From Rhodospirillaceae bacterium (GTDB lineage Bacteria; Pseudomonadota; Alphaproteobacteria; GCA-2731375): 49,208 nt of DNA. Location: the NCBI GenBank assembly GCA_018667855.1, contig JABIRL010000010.1, positions 1 through 49,208 of the forward strand, in the 5' to 3' direction. Position numbers and translations under genes: made by a program. Numbering within the stretch: position 1 is the stretch's first letter; the number at the start of each line of letters is the position of its first letter. Positions 34,524 to 43,237 of this stretch are shown here, piece after piece. The notes under the pieces were generated by a model. The model did not search any database, had not been told where the DNA came from, and was given only the letters and a program-made list of their open reading frames with translations.

Positions 34524-35285
34524 ATGCTGAGGCTGAGACAGATTTGTTTGGTGGCACATGAGCTTGCCCCGGCGGTCGATGATTTGTGCGAGGTTCTGGG
34601 CCTGGCCACCTGCCATCACGACCCGGCTGTAGGTGCGTACGGACTGGAGAATGCCCTGCTGCCCGTGGGCACGAATTTTCTTGAGGTCGTCGCGCCGACC
34701 GAGAGCGGCACCGCCGGCGGCCGCTATCTGGACCGGAGGGGCGGCGACGGCGGCTATATGGTTATTCTGCAATGCGACAACGTGGAAGACCGCCGCGCCC
34801 GTATGCCGAGTCTCGATGTCCGCGTCGCCAACGCCCTGAACTACGGCGATTTTACCGGTCTGCAATTGCATCCCCGCGATACCGGCGGCTGTATGTTGGA
34901 GACGGACCAGACCAGCGGTGATCAGGCTCCAGACGGCCCCTGGCACCCCGCCGGCGATAGCTGGCAGAGCGCCGTCCAGACCGATCGCACGGCGGCCATG
35001 GTCGCGGCCGAACTGCAAAGCCCCGATCCGGATGCCTTGGCGGCCCGCTGGGGCGAGATCCTGAATCTGCCTATCGCCAAGGGCGCTTCCGGGGCGTCGG
35101 AGATCGTACTGGACAACGCCACGCTGCGGTTTGTTGAAGCGACCGATGGCCGGGGCGAAGGCTTGGGCGGGGTTGATGTTCAGGCCGCCGACCGTGGCGC
35201 CATCCTTGTCGCCGCCGAAAGCCGGGGCCTGGCGGTGGATGGCGACAGCGTCAATATCTGCGGCACCCGTTTCCGGTTGCTGTAG
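34524..35285 (+). CDS. VOC/glyoxalase-like domain protein
   Basis: A 253-residue protein of the vicinal oxygen chelate superfamily, with the N-terminal module LRQICLVAHELAPAVDDLCEVLGL and a C-terminal half resembling a second, degenerate module (LQSPDPDALAARWGEILNLPIA). The function is unknown. GGAGG precedes the ATG. It lies 33 bp after the phosphodiesterase gene and may share its transcript. Its stop comes within 2 bp of the extended end of the convergent binding-protein pseudogene. Confidence 0.75.
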   Translation: MLRLRQICLVAHELAPAVDDLCEVLGLATCHHDPAVGAYGLENALLPVGTNFLEVVAPTESGTAGGRYLDRRGGDGGYMVILQCDNVEDRRARMPSLDVRVANALNYGDFTGLQLHPRDTGGCMLETDQTSGDQAPDGPWHPAGDSWQSAVQTDRTAAMVAAELQSPDPDALAARWGEILNLPIAKGASGASEIVLDNATLRFVEATDGRGEGLGGVDVQAADRGAILVAAESRGLAVDGDSVNICGTRFRLL

Positions 35286-35286
35286 T

Positions 35287-36915
35287 TTATTTTGTGAAGT
35301 AGGCGGTCCGGATGCCCGAGCCGGCAGTGCTGAATGGCCCGGCAAAGGCCGGCTGATAACCGGCCAGCGTCTTCACGCCGCCCTGCAACAGCGGCACGGT
35401 GTGGGTGTAGATCAAGGGCAGCTCTTCATTGATGATATTTTCCACGTCCGTTTAGATTTGCATGCGTTTGTCCCGCGCCCGTGTCTCGCGGGCCAGATGG
35501 ATCAGTTCGTCGGCCCGTTCGCTTTGGTAACCGCTGCGCAGCTTTGTGGTCGGCGAGGCGGAGAATAGCGAGCGGTGGAACCAGCCGTCAGGGTCGGCGC
35601 GGTAGCTGTTGGCAGCGGAATCGGCATCGTAATGCCCGGCCTCGCGCGCACCTTTGCGGTATTTCTCCCGCAATACCTGGTTGGGGTGGATTTCGTGCAC
35701 CGCCTTGAAGCCAACCTCGGCCCACATGGCCTGAACCAGTTCACCCGCCTGGTGCATGTAGGCGAAGTCCTGTCGGGATACCAGGATGATCGGCGTATTC
35801 TGCGCGCTGTGCTTGCGCAACAGAAAGCGTGCCTTGTCCGGATCATATTCCGGTCCGCCCTTGATGTCGGGCATATACCAAGGGCTGTCGGGCCCATAAA
35901 AGCCTTTGGCGATGGTGCCCAGACCATAGAAGACCGATTGATGGATCGCGTCCCGATCAATGGCATGGGCGGCGGCTTGCCGCAGCGCCTGACTGTCGGG
36001 ATTTTGATACGAAAACGGGCCGGTTTTGAAATTGAAACCAACCCAGGCGGTCGCCACCTGCGGCACGTTCCAGGTCTGAAAATCTCCGGCGAATTTTCGG
36101 CGGAACTGGCTGATGTCGGCATAGCCAAGATGATCGATCAGGTCCGCATCACCGTCTTGGAGGGCGTTTAGACGGGCCCGGTCCTGCTTCTTTGGCAGCC
36201 CGACGATGCCGTCCAGATAGGGCAGGGGATTGCCCTTGGGGTCCGTCTCGAAATAGTTTTCGTAGCGCAGCATCTCGGTCCGGTCCCAGCGTTTCCAGGA
36301 TTTGAACTTGAATGGGCCGCAGCCGATGGGATGGCTATCCGCCTGATCGGCACTGTCCGGCGCGATCAGATTGCAGGGGTAGTAGACAATGTTGGCCAGG
36401 AATACCGAGCTGGGCGTCTTCAGGGTGCAGCGCAATGTGTGCTTGTCGACCACCGTAATCTCTTTGATATTCTCTAAGGAGGAGCGAGATAAGGTGTGGC
36501 CGATTTTCGGATCCATGATCCGTTCGAAATTCCACTTCACCGCCGCCGCATCCACGTCGGCGCCGTTGTGAAATGTTACGTCGCGGCGCAGCTTGAAAGT
36601 ATAGGTCTGCAGATCGTCGGCGATATCCCATTCCGTGGCGATGCCGGGGGCCGGTTCCATATTATACGCCAGATCAAGCAACCCCTGGCTTGTCGCGGCG
36701 AGGGGCTGGGAAACGTTGTAAATCAAGTTCCTGTGAGGATCGGCGCCGCGGGCATCCGAGCGGGTGGCAAAACGTAACATGCCGCCGCGTTTCGGCGCCG
36801 CCGTGGTGGTTGCCGGCATCCCGGCGGCGGCTGCCGTGGTAAGCGCCGCCGCACCGGTTTTAAGGAAGCCGCGACGGCTTTGGCGCTGGTTCGGTATATC
36901 TTCTGGTTCCGGCAT
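35287..36915 (-). pseudogene. Oligopeptide/nickel-type ABC substrate-binding protein with in-frame TAA near the 3' end
   Basis: A Tat-exported (SRRGFLK, residues 13-19) periplasmic binding protein of the SBP_bac_5 family. The open frame runs from 36915 to a TAA at 35452-35454 (487 residues; an earlier ATG at 36942 exists). Past that stop the same frame stays open for 54 more codons (INEELPLIYTHTVPLL, GYQPAFAGPF) to a second TAA at 35287-35289. That segment looks exactly like the usual C-terminus of this family. A Tyr codon changed to TAA (TAT/TAC to TAA) is the simplest explanation. No permease or ATPase genes adjoin it, so it was already an orphan component. The truncated protein lacks a conserved C-terminal segment and may be non-functional. 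Confidence 0.78.
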
Positions 36916-37063
36916 CTGACTCCAGTGTCCCGGCGAAGCCATGGGAGGTAACTGATAGACCTATCTCACAGTAAATTACAGTGAAAAATATCGACCGCTG
37001 GCCCACATTGCGGATTGAGGCGCGCGCCGTGTAAGCTGCGGTCGAAATAGCCGGAGTTTTATC

Positions 37064-38212
37064 ATGAAAACCTCGACCGACCGTATCCTCACCACCCATG
37101 TGGGCAGCCTGCCCCGGCCTAATGATCTGGTGGCGCTGCTGCATCTGAAAGACCGGGGTGAAGCCTACGACCAGGCGGAATTCGATCGATGCGTGGCCCA
37201 ATCGGTTGATGCCGTCGTGGCCCGCCAGGTGGCCATCGGCATCGATCTGGTCAGCGATGGCGAGATGAGCAAGATCAGCTATGCCACCTATCTAAAAGAT
37301 CGTCTGAACGGCTTTGACGGCACGGCAACCGAAAACCGCGCCGCCGCCGACCTGATTGAATTCATTGACTACGCGCGACGTTTGGTGGAGCAGGGTGGTA
37401 CCGAGCGAAGTCTGCAGGGCCCGGCCTGCGATGGCCCCCTGTCGGTGCGTGACGAAGCCCCCTTGCAAAAGGATCTTGCCAATTTTCAGGCCGCCGTGGC
37501 GGCCCATGGTCCGAGGGAGGGATTCTTGACCGCATCGTCACCCGGTGTCGTCTCGGTGTTTTTGCAAAACCAGTACTATCCCGATGACGATGCCTATCTG
37601 GACGCCTTGGCTGGCATTCTGAAACAGGAGTACGAGGCCATCGCGGCGTCCGGAGCCGTCCTGCAACTGGATTGTCCGGACCTGGCTATGGGCCGGCACA
37701 TTGTTCACCGAAAAAGGAGCAACGCCGAATTTCGCAAGGTCGCGGCCCGGCATATCGAGGTTCTGAATGCCGCGACGGCCGACATTCCACCCGAAGCCAT
37801 GCGCATTCACCTGTGCTGGGGTAATTATCAAGGTCCCCACAATCACGACATTCCTGTATCCGAGATCCTGGATCTGGTTTATGGCGCCCGGCCCCACGCA
37901 ATCGCCCTGGAAGGCGCCAATCCGCGCCATGAACATGAATGGGAGGTGTTTGACGAGCATCCCCTGCCTGATGGCAAGGTGGTGATCCCCGGCGTTATCG
38001 ATTCCACGTCGAATTTTATCGAACATCCGAAATTGGTCGCCCAGCGCATCGGCCGCTATGCCTCGAAAGTCGGGCGGGAGCGGGTCATCGCCGGCTCCGA
38101 CTGCGGTTTCGCCACTTTCGCCGAACGGCCCGCGGTCGACCCGCAAATCGCCTGGGCCAAATTGGCGGCCCTGGTCGAGGGTGCGGCAATCGCCTCGGAC
38201 GAGCTGTGGTAA
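37064..38212 (+). CDS. Cobalamin-independent methionine synthase (MetE C-terminal)-like protein
   Basis: A 382-residue TIM-barrel protein of the MetE-C/epoxyalkane:CoM transferase-like superfamily. HVGSLPRP near the N-terminus, DGEMSKISYA, HLCWGN (zinc His and Cys) and GSDCGF (zinc Cys) are the usual landmarks. Such stand-alone proteins catalyse thiol alkyl transfer or related reactions. They lack the N-terminal half of true MetE, so methionine synthesis is doubtful. GGAG precedes the ATG. It is divergent from the interrupted binding-protein gene and convergent with the DapA-like gene. Confidence 0.85.
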   Translation: MKTSTDRILTTHVGSLPRPNDLVALLHLKDRGEAYDQAEFDRCVAQSVDAVVARQVAIGIDLVSDGEMSKISYATYLKDRLNGFDGTATENRAAADLIEFIDYARRLVEQGGTERSLQGPACDGPLSVRDEAPLQKDLANFQAAVAAHGPREGFLTASSPGVVSVFLQNQYYPDDDAYLDALAGILKQEYEAIAASGAVLQLDCPDLAMGRHIVHRKRSNAEFRKVAARHIEVLNAATADIPPEAMRIHLCWGNYQGPHNHDIPVSEILDLVYGARPHAIALEGANPRHEHEWEVFDEHPLPDGKVVIPGVIDSTSNFIEHPKLVAQRIGRYASKVGRERVIAGSDCGFATFAERPAVDPQIAWAKLAALVEGAAIASDELW

Positions 38213-38215
38213 AGT

Positions 38216-39157
38216 TTATTCAGCCGCCGCCAAGGTGCTAATGGGGGAGAGGCCGTAAGCCTCGACCAGGCCGAGCTCCCGAGCGATATCCAGGCCCCGC
38301 TGCAAGGCATCGCCGCGCAGATGTTTTTGCGGTTTGCGCAAAGGGCCCGCCGGCATGCCCATGGCGGCCATCAGGGATTTCATGGGTACGGGATTGATGG
38401 CGGAATAGGCATAATGCAGCATGGGCAGGTTGCGCAAATAGGCTTCCTGGAAGTTTTGCGCGTCCTGAAAATCCTCCCAAGGTTTCGAGATCACGGCCAT
38501 TTCCCGGGGAATGATATTGCCGGTCATGTTGGCGGTGCCGTGGCCGCCCAGGGTCATGGTAGGCACGATCAGGCCAAGGTTGGGGGAACAGCAGCACATC
38601 AGGCTCATTTCCGGCCTGGCCTTGGCGATTTGCGCGGCCTGGGCCACCCGGCCGGTGGATTCCTTCAACAGTTGGACATTGGGGTGGGCCGCGATGCGCA
38701 ACACTTCATCGGCGCTCAGGTCGGTCTTGACCCGGGGTGGGTTGTTGTAGACGCCCAGGGGTATGGGCGAGGCATCGGCCACCTCTAGGAAATATTCAAC
38801 GATGTCTTCGTTGGCGGCGCAGATGTAGGCGGGTGCTGCGACCATGGCGCCATCGGCGCCCTCGGCCGCGGCCTGCTTCACAAACCCGATTGTCGCCTCC
38901 GTGGTTGGCCCGGTGCAGCCGTACCACATTTCCATGCCGGATTGTTTCTGCTTCATGGTTTCACGCACGATGGCGTGGCGTTCTTCCGTGGTGAGCATGG
39001 AGACTTCGCCACTAGAGCCCATGATCAGCACGCCGGAAGAGCCGTTCTCCCGCTGAAACTCGATCAGGCTGCGAAAGCCGCCAAAGTCGAGGGAGAAGTC
39101 CTGGTTCATGGGTGAAATCAAGGCCACGAAGGAACCGGTCAGCAGTGGTTTCGACAT
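38216..39157 (-). CDS. Dihydrodipicolinate synthase (DapA)/N-acetylneuraminate lyase superfamily aldolase
   Basis: A 313-residue class I aldolase-fold enzyme with the Schiff-base Lys165 (LLKEST) and Tyr137 (GVYNNPPR), matching Lys161 and Tyr133 of E. coli DapA. The substrate loop is GSSGE rather than the DapA GTTGE. Context argues for a catabolic 2-keto acid lyase, such as a keto-deoxy sugar acid aldolase or dehydratase, not lysine biosynthesis. AGGAGA is seven bases before the ATG at 39157. It is the last gene of a six-gene - strand operon, 17 bp after the GST gene. Confidence 0.88.
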   Translation of the reverse strand: MSKPLLTGSFVALISPMNQDFSLDFGGFRSLIEFQRENGSSGVLIMGSSGEVSMLTTEERHAIVRETMKQKQSGMEMWYGCTGPTTEATIGFVKQAAAEGADGAMVAAPAYICAANEDIVEYFLEVADASPIPLGVYNNPPRVKTDLSADEVLRIAAHPNVQLLKESTGRVAQAAQIAKARPEMSLMCCCSPNLGLIVPTMTLGGHGTANMTGNIIPREMAVISKPWEDFQDAQNFQEAYLRNLPMLHYAYSAINPVPMKSLMAAMGMPAGPLRKPQKHLRGDALQRGLDIARELGLVEAYGLSPISTLAAAE

Positions 39158-39174
39158 GCTCAAATCTCCTGAAT

Positions 39175-39783
39175 TTATGCTCGTGCCGTCGGTCGCGCGG
39201 CGACGCGTTCAAACCATGCGTTTACATTAGACAAATTCTCCGGCACGCGCACCCCCACCGCCTTGCCCAGCACAAGGGCGCATTGCAGGGTAATATCGGC
39301 GACGGTGTAAGTATCATTGACCACGTATTCCCGTCCGGCGATCTCGCCATCCAGCCATTCCAGGCGGGCCAGGGCATTTTCCCGGCAAAGCTCGCCCCAT
39401 TCCGGGATCTGGGTCCACACGCCCTTCCACATTTCGTGGGTATGGGCGAACACATTGATCGAGGGCAGCAGGATTTCTAGTTCCATGCGCCTATTCCACA
39501 TCTCCACCTGCGCGCGTTCGACGGCGTTAAGCCCCAACAGGGGCGGCTCGGGATGGATATCTTCCAGGTAACGGCAAATAGCGGCGGATTCCGTGATGCA
39601 GGTGCCGTCATCCAGCTCCAGCATGGGCATCTTGCCCAGGGAATTCTTCGCCAGATAGTCCGGTGTCTTGTTCTCCCCCTTGGTCATGTCGACAGCGACG
39701 GCGGGGATTTCCAGGCCTTTTTCGGCGATGAATATGCGCACCCGACGGGCGTTGGGCGAAGGGGGCAGATCGTACAGTTTCAT
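39175..39783 (-). CDS. Glutathione S-transferase family protein
   Basis: A 202-residue GST with an N-terminal thioredoxin-like domain (MKLYDLPPSPNARRVRIFIAEK, GKMPMLELDDGTCITESAAICRYL; the ES pair binds the gamma-glutamyl group) and a C-terminal helical domain (YTVADITLQ). SPNARR is the usual catalytic-Ser region of bacterial GSTs. The start overlaps the stop of the upstream GNAT gene by 4 bp, so it is translationally coupled. The substrate is unknown. Confidence 0.9.
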   Translation of the reverse strand: MKLYDLPPSPNARRVRIFIAEKGLEIPAVAVDMTKGENKTPDYLAKNSLGKMPMLELDDGTCITESAAICRYLEDIHPEPPLLGLNAVERAQVEMWNRRMELEILLPSINVFAHTHEMWKGVWTQIPEWGELCRENALARLEWLDGEIAGREYVVNDTYTVADITLQCALVLGKAVGVRVPENLSNVNAWFERVAARPTARA

Positions 39784-40322
39784 GGCGATGGGTTCCTTGC
39801 GGCTTGATGTTCCTGGAATTCTTTTGCCCGGACAAGATAGTGGACCCGGTCGATGCCGTCACGCGCCCAGGTCTTGTCCAAGTGCATGCCGATCTTCACC
39901 ATGACCCGGTGCGAGGGCAGGTTCGATGCCTTGGCGATGGCCACGACTTCCTCAAGACCAATGACCCGGAAACCATAATCAAGGACGGCGAGGGAGGCCT
40001 CCGTGGCCAGACCCTTGCCCCAGGTGCTTTTTGCCAGGCCATAGGAAATCTCGACCTCCGGCTCCGGATCCCGGTAGCGCAGGCCGCATTCACCAAGCAA
40101 CGCGTCGGTCTGCTTGTCAAATACCGCCCACAGGCCGAAGCCATGGCGCTGCCAGTGGTCGATGATCCCGTTCAACTCGGCTTTCGTCTGGGCCGGCGTC
40201 TGTACGCCAAGTTTGCGGATGGCCATGACCTCCACATCACCATAGATCGGGATCAAGGCCGCCAGATCGGCGGTTTCGAACGGCCGCAGGTGCAATCGTT
40301 CGGTTTCCAGGATCGCGTTCAT
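39780..40322 (-). CDS. RimJ/RimL-type GNAT acetyltransferase
   Basis: A 180-residue GNAT protein of the RimJ/RimL group: LETERLHLRPFETAD at the N-terminus, EVEISYGLAKSTWGKGLATEA (acetyl-CoA loop with WGKGLAT) and NLPSHRVMVKIGMH. These enzymes acetylate protein N-termini, amino acids or small amines; the target is unknown. The start overlaps the dgoA-like stop by 4 bp, and its stop overlaps the GST start. Confidence 0.88.
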   Translation of the reverse strand: MNAILETERLHLRPFETADLAALIPIYGDVEVMAIRKLGVQTPAQTKAELNGIIDHWQRHGFGLWAVFDKQTDALLGECGLRYRDPEPEVEISYGLAKSTWGKGLATEASLAVLDYGFRVIGLEEVVAIAKASNLPSHRVMVKIGMHLDKTWARDGIDRVHYLVRAKEFQEHQAARNPSP

Positions 40323-40948
40323 ATATCCACCTGCCGCCAGGCGGTAACAAAGCCCTTCGCCCGTTCACCAACTTCGTCCGCCGTCATGCCCGGCTTGTAG
40401 AGGGCCGATCCCAGACCGAAGCCCGTGGCCCCGGCGGCATGGTAGGCGGACATCTTGTCTGGACTGATGCCGCCAACGGGAAACAATCCCAAGTCCCGTG
40501 GCAGAACGGCGCGCCAGGCTTTTACGACTGCGGGCGGCAGGCTTTCGCCCGGGAACATTTTCAAGCCGTCGGCACCTTGGGCCAGTGCCGCGAAAGCCTC
40601 TGTCGGCGTCGCCACGCCGGGCAGGCAGTAAAGGTCCTTCTCCTTGGCCCTTGCAATCACCGCGCCGTCGGAATGGGGCATGACGATCAGGCGTCCATTG
40701 GCGGCCGCGACCTGGTCCACGGCCTCTTGGCTCAACACGGTGCCGGCCCCGATCAGGGCGCGCTGGCCGAAGGTTTCCGCCAAACCGGCGATGCTTTGCA
40801 GGGGTTCCGGCGAATTCAACGGAACTTCGATAATACGAAATCCCGCCGTGAACAAGGCTTCGCCGACGGCCACGGCCTCATGCGGCTGGATGCCGCGCAG
40901 AATGGCGATCAGGGGCAGCTCGTCCAGGTAGTCCGCCAGTTTTTGCAT
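40319..40948 (-). CDS. dgoA: 2-dehydro-3-deoxy-6-phosphogalactonate aldolase
   Basis: Cleaves KDPGal to pyruvate and glyceraldehyde 3-phosphate in the De Ley-Doudoroff (galactonate) pathway. The 209-residue class I aldolase has Glu41 (IIEVPLNSP), Schiff-base Lys130 (GLKMFPGE) and GVATPTEA. The EVPLNSP and FPVGGISPDKM signatures distinguish DgoA from the Eda encoded at 28122. The start codon overlaps the DgoK stop (TGATG). Pairing with DgoK supports the assignment strongly. Confidence 0.92.
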   Translation of the reverse strand: MQKLADYLDELPLIAILRGIQPHEAVAVGEALFTAGFRIIEVPLNSPEPLQSIAGLAETFGQRALIGAGTVLSQEAVDQVAAANGRLIVMPHSDGAVIARAKEKDLYCLPGVATPTEAFAALAQGADGLKMFPGESLPPAVVKAWRAVLPRDLGLFPVGGISPDKMSAYHAAGATGFGLGSALYKPGMTADEVGERAKGFVTAWRQVDI

Positions 40949-41844
40949 CAATTTAACAATCCTGCCGCCGTCGCAATGCGCCAATGTCCCCGCGCGGCGG
41001 CGTCTTGTGGTGCCGGTTGGCTGTTGAAGCCGCAATGGGACAAGGCCCGTTCATAGTGCCCCGCCAAATCAGCTTCGCCAATGATCGTTATCATGGGGCC
41101 GGAAGTATCCATCATGGTGTGAGCCTCGGCAATCTCCGCCCCGATTAACAGACCGGACAGATAGGAGGCCACGCCCATTTCAGGCAGATCGCCGAACAGG
41201 GCCAAGGAGCGGGCACTGAACAGGCTTTGCAGGGTGGGGGCCGTGCCATGGCCATATTTGACGCCGCGGGCGAAGGCGGCGCTGTCGTCCACCGCGCCCG
41301 CCATCATGCGGCCCAGAATGGTGTGATCTTTTAGCGCGGCGAATAATTCGCCGGTCATGAAGGTGGCAAACCAGGTAATCCGGCCGTTCACGACCAGAAC
41401 CCATTTGCTGTGGCTGCCGGGCATGAGGAAGATGCCGTCCGCGCCCACGCCGGCGATTTGCGTTTCCTCGCCCCGCATGACATCCGGGATGCCGGCTGCA
41501 TTTCGGAAGGCCAGGCCGGGTATCATATGGATTGTACGGTCGAAATCATCGAACCGCATGGGGATTAGCTCCTCCGGACCGGCCGGCAATTCCACATAAG
41601 GTACTTCCATCCAGCCTTGGCGGGATCCGATCATGCCTGAGGCGATGATGGGAAGATTTTCCGCCGAACCCAGCCAATCACCGGCCAACTGGTTCAGCGC
41701 AGCGCCGAAATTTCCATCTTCGACCTGTAAAATTCCGGAATTCTTTGTGCGCGCCGACTGTACCTTGCCGTCGGCCCCGATCAGGTATCCCCGCAGGGTG
41801 GTCGTGCCCCAATCCAGGCCAAGTAATGCAACCTTAGGCGGCAT
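40948..41844 (-). CDS. dgoK: 2-dehydro-3-deoxygalactonokinase
   Basis: Phosphorylates 2-keto-3-deoxygalactonate; the product feeds DgoA. The 298-residue protein shows DgoK landmarks: LLGLDWGTTTLRGYLI, SGMIGSRQGWMEVPYV, MRGEETQIAG and LMPGSHSKWVLVVNGRITWFATFMTGELFA. The ATG at 41844 lies inside the 3' end of the metallo-beta-lactamase-fold gene (11-bp overlap). No galactonate dehydratase (DgoD) or transporter is in the window, so the source of the substrate is unknown. Confidence 0.93.
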   Translation of the reverse strand: MPPKVALLGLDWGTTTLRGYLIGADGKVQSARTKNSGILQVEDGNFGAALNQLAGDWLGSAENLPIIASGMIGSRQGWMEVPYVELPAGPEELIPMRFDDFDRTIHMIPGLAFRNAAGIPDVMRGEETQIAGVGADGIFLMPGSHSKWVLVVNGRITWFATFMTGELFAALKDHTILGRMMAGAVDDSAAFARGVKYGHGTAPTLQSLFSARSLALFGDLPEMGVASYLSGLLIGAEIAEAHTMMDTSGPMITIIGEADLAGHYERALSHCGFNSQPAPQDAAARGHWRIATAAGLLN

Positions 41845-42904
41845 CCGCCCGCCGGCCGCTGGCCCGGTAAAGCCAGACCCCATCGTCGTTGGCTTCGCGG
41901 ATGATGCGGCCCTGACCCATCAGGCAGTGCAGGTGTGACATTGCCTCGCTCATACCCAAAAGCGCCTCGAAAGGGTTCAGTTGGCGGCTGAACATCACTT
42001 TCAGGGTGGATAGAACCTTGGTCGGTTCGGTGCAAAAATCTTCCAGAATGGCCAGGCGTTGATCGTGGTGTTGGCGCAAAAAGGCCAGACGTGGGTGCAG
42101 TTTGTAAAACGGCAGGCCATGCGCGGGCAGAACCAGGGTGTCATCAGGCAAGTGATCAAAATTGACCAGGGTATCGAGATACAATTGTAACGGGTTGGCA
42201 TCCGGCTCGGAAGCATGGACGCCAATGTGCGGCGTAATTCGCGGCAATATCTGATCACCGGAAATCAACACATTGGTCGCCGGATTGAACAGGCACATAT
42301 GTTCCGGCGAATGGCCCCGGCCGATGATGACCTGCCAGTCATGCTCGCCGATCCGGATCTGCTGACCCTCCCGGACGGAATGAACCTGAGGCGGAATTGG
42401 CGTCACGGATTCCTTGAAATGGGTGTAGCTGTTCTTTGCCATATCCGCCAATGCGGCTTCTGACAGGCCGACCTGGCGGAAATACTTCATGAACCAGTCC
42501 GGCATGGTTGGGTGCTGGTCCAATTCCGCCACTCTGCCCTGCAACCATTCCCGGTGCGTGGTCCATAATTCGCAGTTCCAACGCCGCGTCAGCCAGCCGG
42601 CCTGGCCCATGTGGTCGGGATGAAAATGGGTGCAAAAGACCCTGGTGACCGGCAAACCACCGAGGAAATCGGCAAATACCTCTTCCCACAAATCGTGAAT
42701 GCGGTCCGTTTTCATGCCGGTGTCGACGATGCTCCAACCCGGACCATCGCGCAGCATCCACAAATTGATGTGATTGAGACCGGTTAATTCCAATGGCATA
42801 CGAACCCAGAAGACGCCGGGCGCCACTTCCTGGGGCCGGCCCAGTTCGGCGGCCTCATCGTAGGGGTATTCCACGTGGGTCTCTGCTTGAATTTCCGCCG
42901 CCAT
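41834..42904 (-). CDS. Metallo-beta-lactamase-fold hydrolase
   Basis: A 356-residue MBL-fold protein with the zinc motif THFHPDH (His93, His95, Asp97, His98), a later His in GRGHSPEH and the Asp of SGDQILP. The family includes lactonases, thioesterases and glyoxalase II-like enzymes; a C-terminal helical extension of about 100 residues (residues 250-356) is typical of a subgroup often found in acyl-CoA or lactone metabolism. A lactonase feeding the DgoK/DgoA steps is an inference from context. An AAAGG ribosome site precedes the ATG. It is the first gene of the six-gene - strand operon. Confidence 0.85.
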   Translation of the reverse strand: MAAEIQAETHVEYPYDEAAELGRPQEVAPGVFWVRMPLELTGLNHINLWMLRDGPGWSIVDTGMKTDRIHDLWEEVFADFLGGLPVTRVFCTHFHPDHMGQAGWLTRRWNCELWTTHREWLQGRVAELDQHPTMPDWFMKYFRQVGLSEAALADMAKNSYTHFKESVTPIPPQVHSVREGQQIRIGEHDWQVIIGRGHSPEHMCLFNPATNVLISGDQILPRITPHIGVHASEPDANPLQLYLDTLVNFDHLPDDTLVLPAHGLPFYKLHPRLAFLRQHHDQRLAILEDFCTEPTKVLSTLKVMFSRQLNPFEALLGMSEAMSHLHCLMGQGRIIREANDDGVWLYRASGRRADAA

Positions 42905-43001
42905 GAAGTGCCTTTCCGCCCGTCCGTGCTAGCCAACCACAGGGCGGTCGCACCGATCATCGAAGTGTCAATATAATGGAATATCCTTAGCCCATGCTAA
43001 C

Positions 43002-43023
43002 TTAACGTTAACGTCAACGTCAA
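43002..43023. promoter_or_regulatory. ACGT-hexamer repeat, candidate MerR-type (LiuR-like) operator
   Basis: The run reads TTAACG TTAACG TCAACG TCAA: near-perfect hexamer repeats in which the first 16 bases also form an almost palindromic site centred on ACGTTAACGT. It lies about 98 bp upstream of the MBL-fold operon and 215 bp upstream of the PAS-like gene. From memory, LiuR-type MerR regulators of acyl-CoA catabolism bind ACGT-containing repeats of this look. The regulator is not in the window. Confidence 0.45.
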
Positions 43024-43093
43024 ATGGAAGCTTGGAAAATACCGCGGATCCGGCGGCAGTAGGGCATTCTTGGCCTCTTACCATTCTCAACTT

Positions 43094-43123
43094 GTGGGTA
43101 TGTTTGTGGGTAAAGCTGTGGGT
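43094..43123 (+). repeat. Three GTGGGT copies at exact 12-bp spacing
   Basis: GTGGGT occurs at 43094-43099, 43106-43111 and 43118-43123, each 12 bp apart with differing spacers. Regular spacing just over one helical turn suggests a repeated protein-binding site. Confidence 0.6.
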
Positions 43124-43171
43124 CGAATCGGAATGCTCATATGCAATGGGTTTTTGGAACAGGTTAACGAG

Positions 43172-43192
43172 TTATGAATCTTGTTAAGAATC
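43172..43192 (+). repeat. Pair of TTA(T/A)GAATC direct repeats at 12-bp spacing
   Basis: TTATGAATC (43172-43180) and TTAAGAATC (43184-43192) lie 12 bp apart, upstream of the PAS-like gene at 43238. The spacing equals that of the GTGGGT array. Confidence 0.45.
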
Positions 43193-43237
43193 AAATGCTT
43201 GAAGTTAACTTTTTGATATCTTAGTGTCGCTCCTCCG

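Larger units (their letters stand above)
42905..43237. other. 333-bp gene-free, AT-richer region with repeats
   Basis: Divergent gap between the MBL-fold gene (-) and the PAS-like gene (+). It contains the ACGT-type hexamer repeat at 43002-43023, a three-copy GTGGGT array at 43094-43123 and a TTAxGAATC pair at 43172-43192. I see no open reading frame with a ribosome site and no tRNA. Confidence 0.7.

Noticed and set aside
37064-38212. Full MetE methionine synthase
   Set aside because: The length is only the C-terminal barrel of MetE, so I call it MetE-C-like, not a methionine synthase.
43163-43177. Possible CtrA site (TTAA-N7-TTAA type)
   Set aside because: TTAACGAGTTATGAA matches only one half exactly, and such AT-rich half sites are expected by chance in this AT-richer gap.
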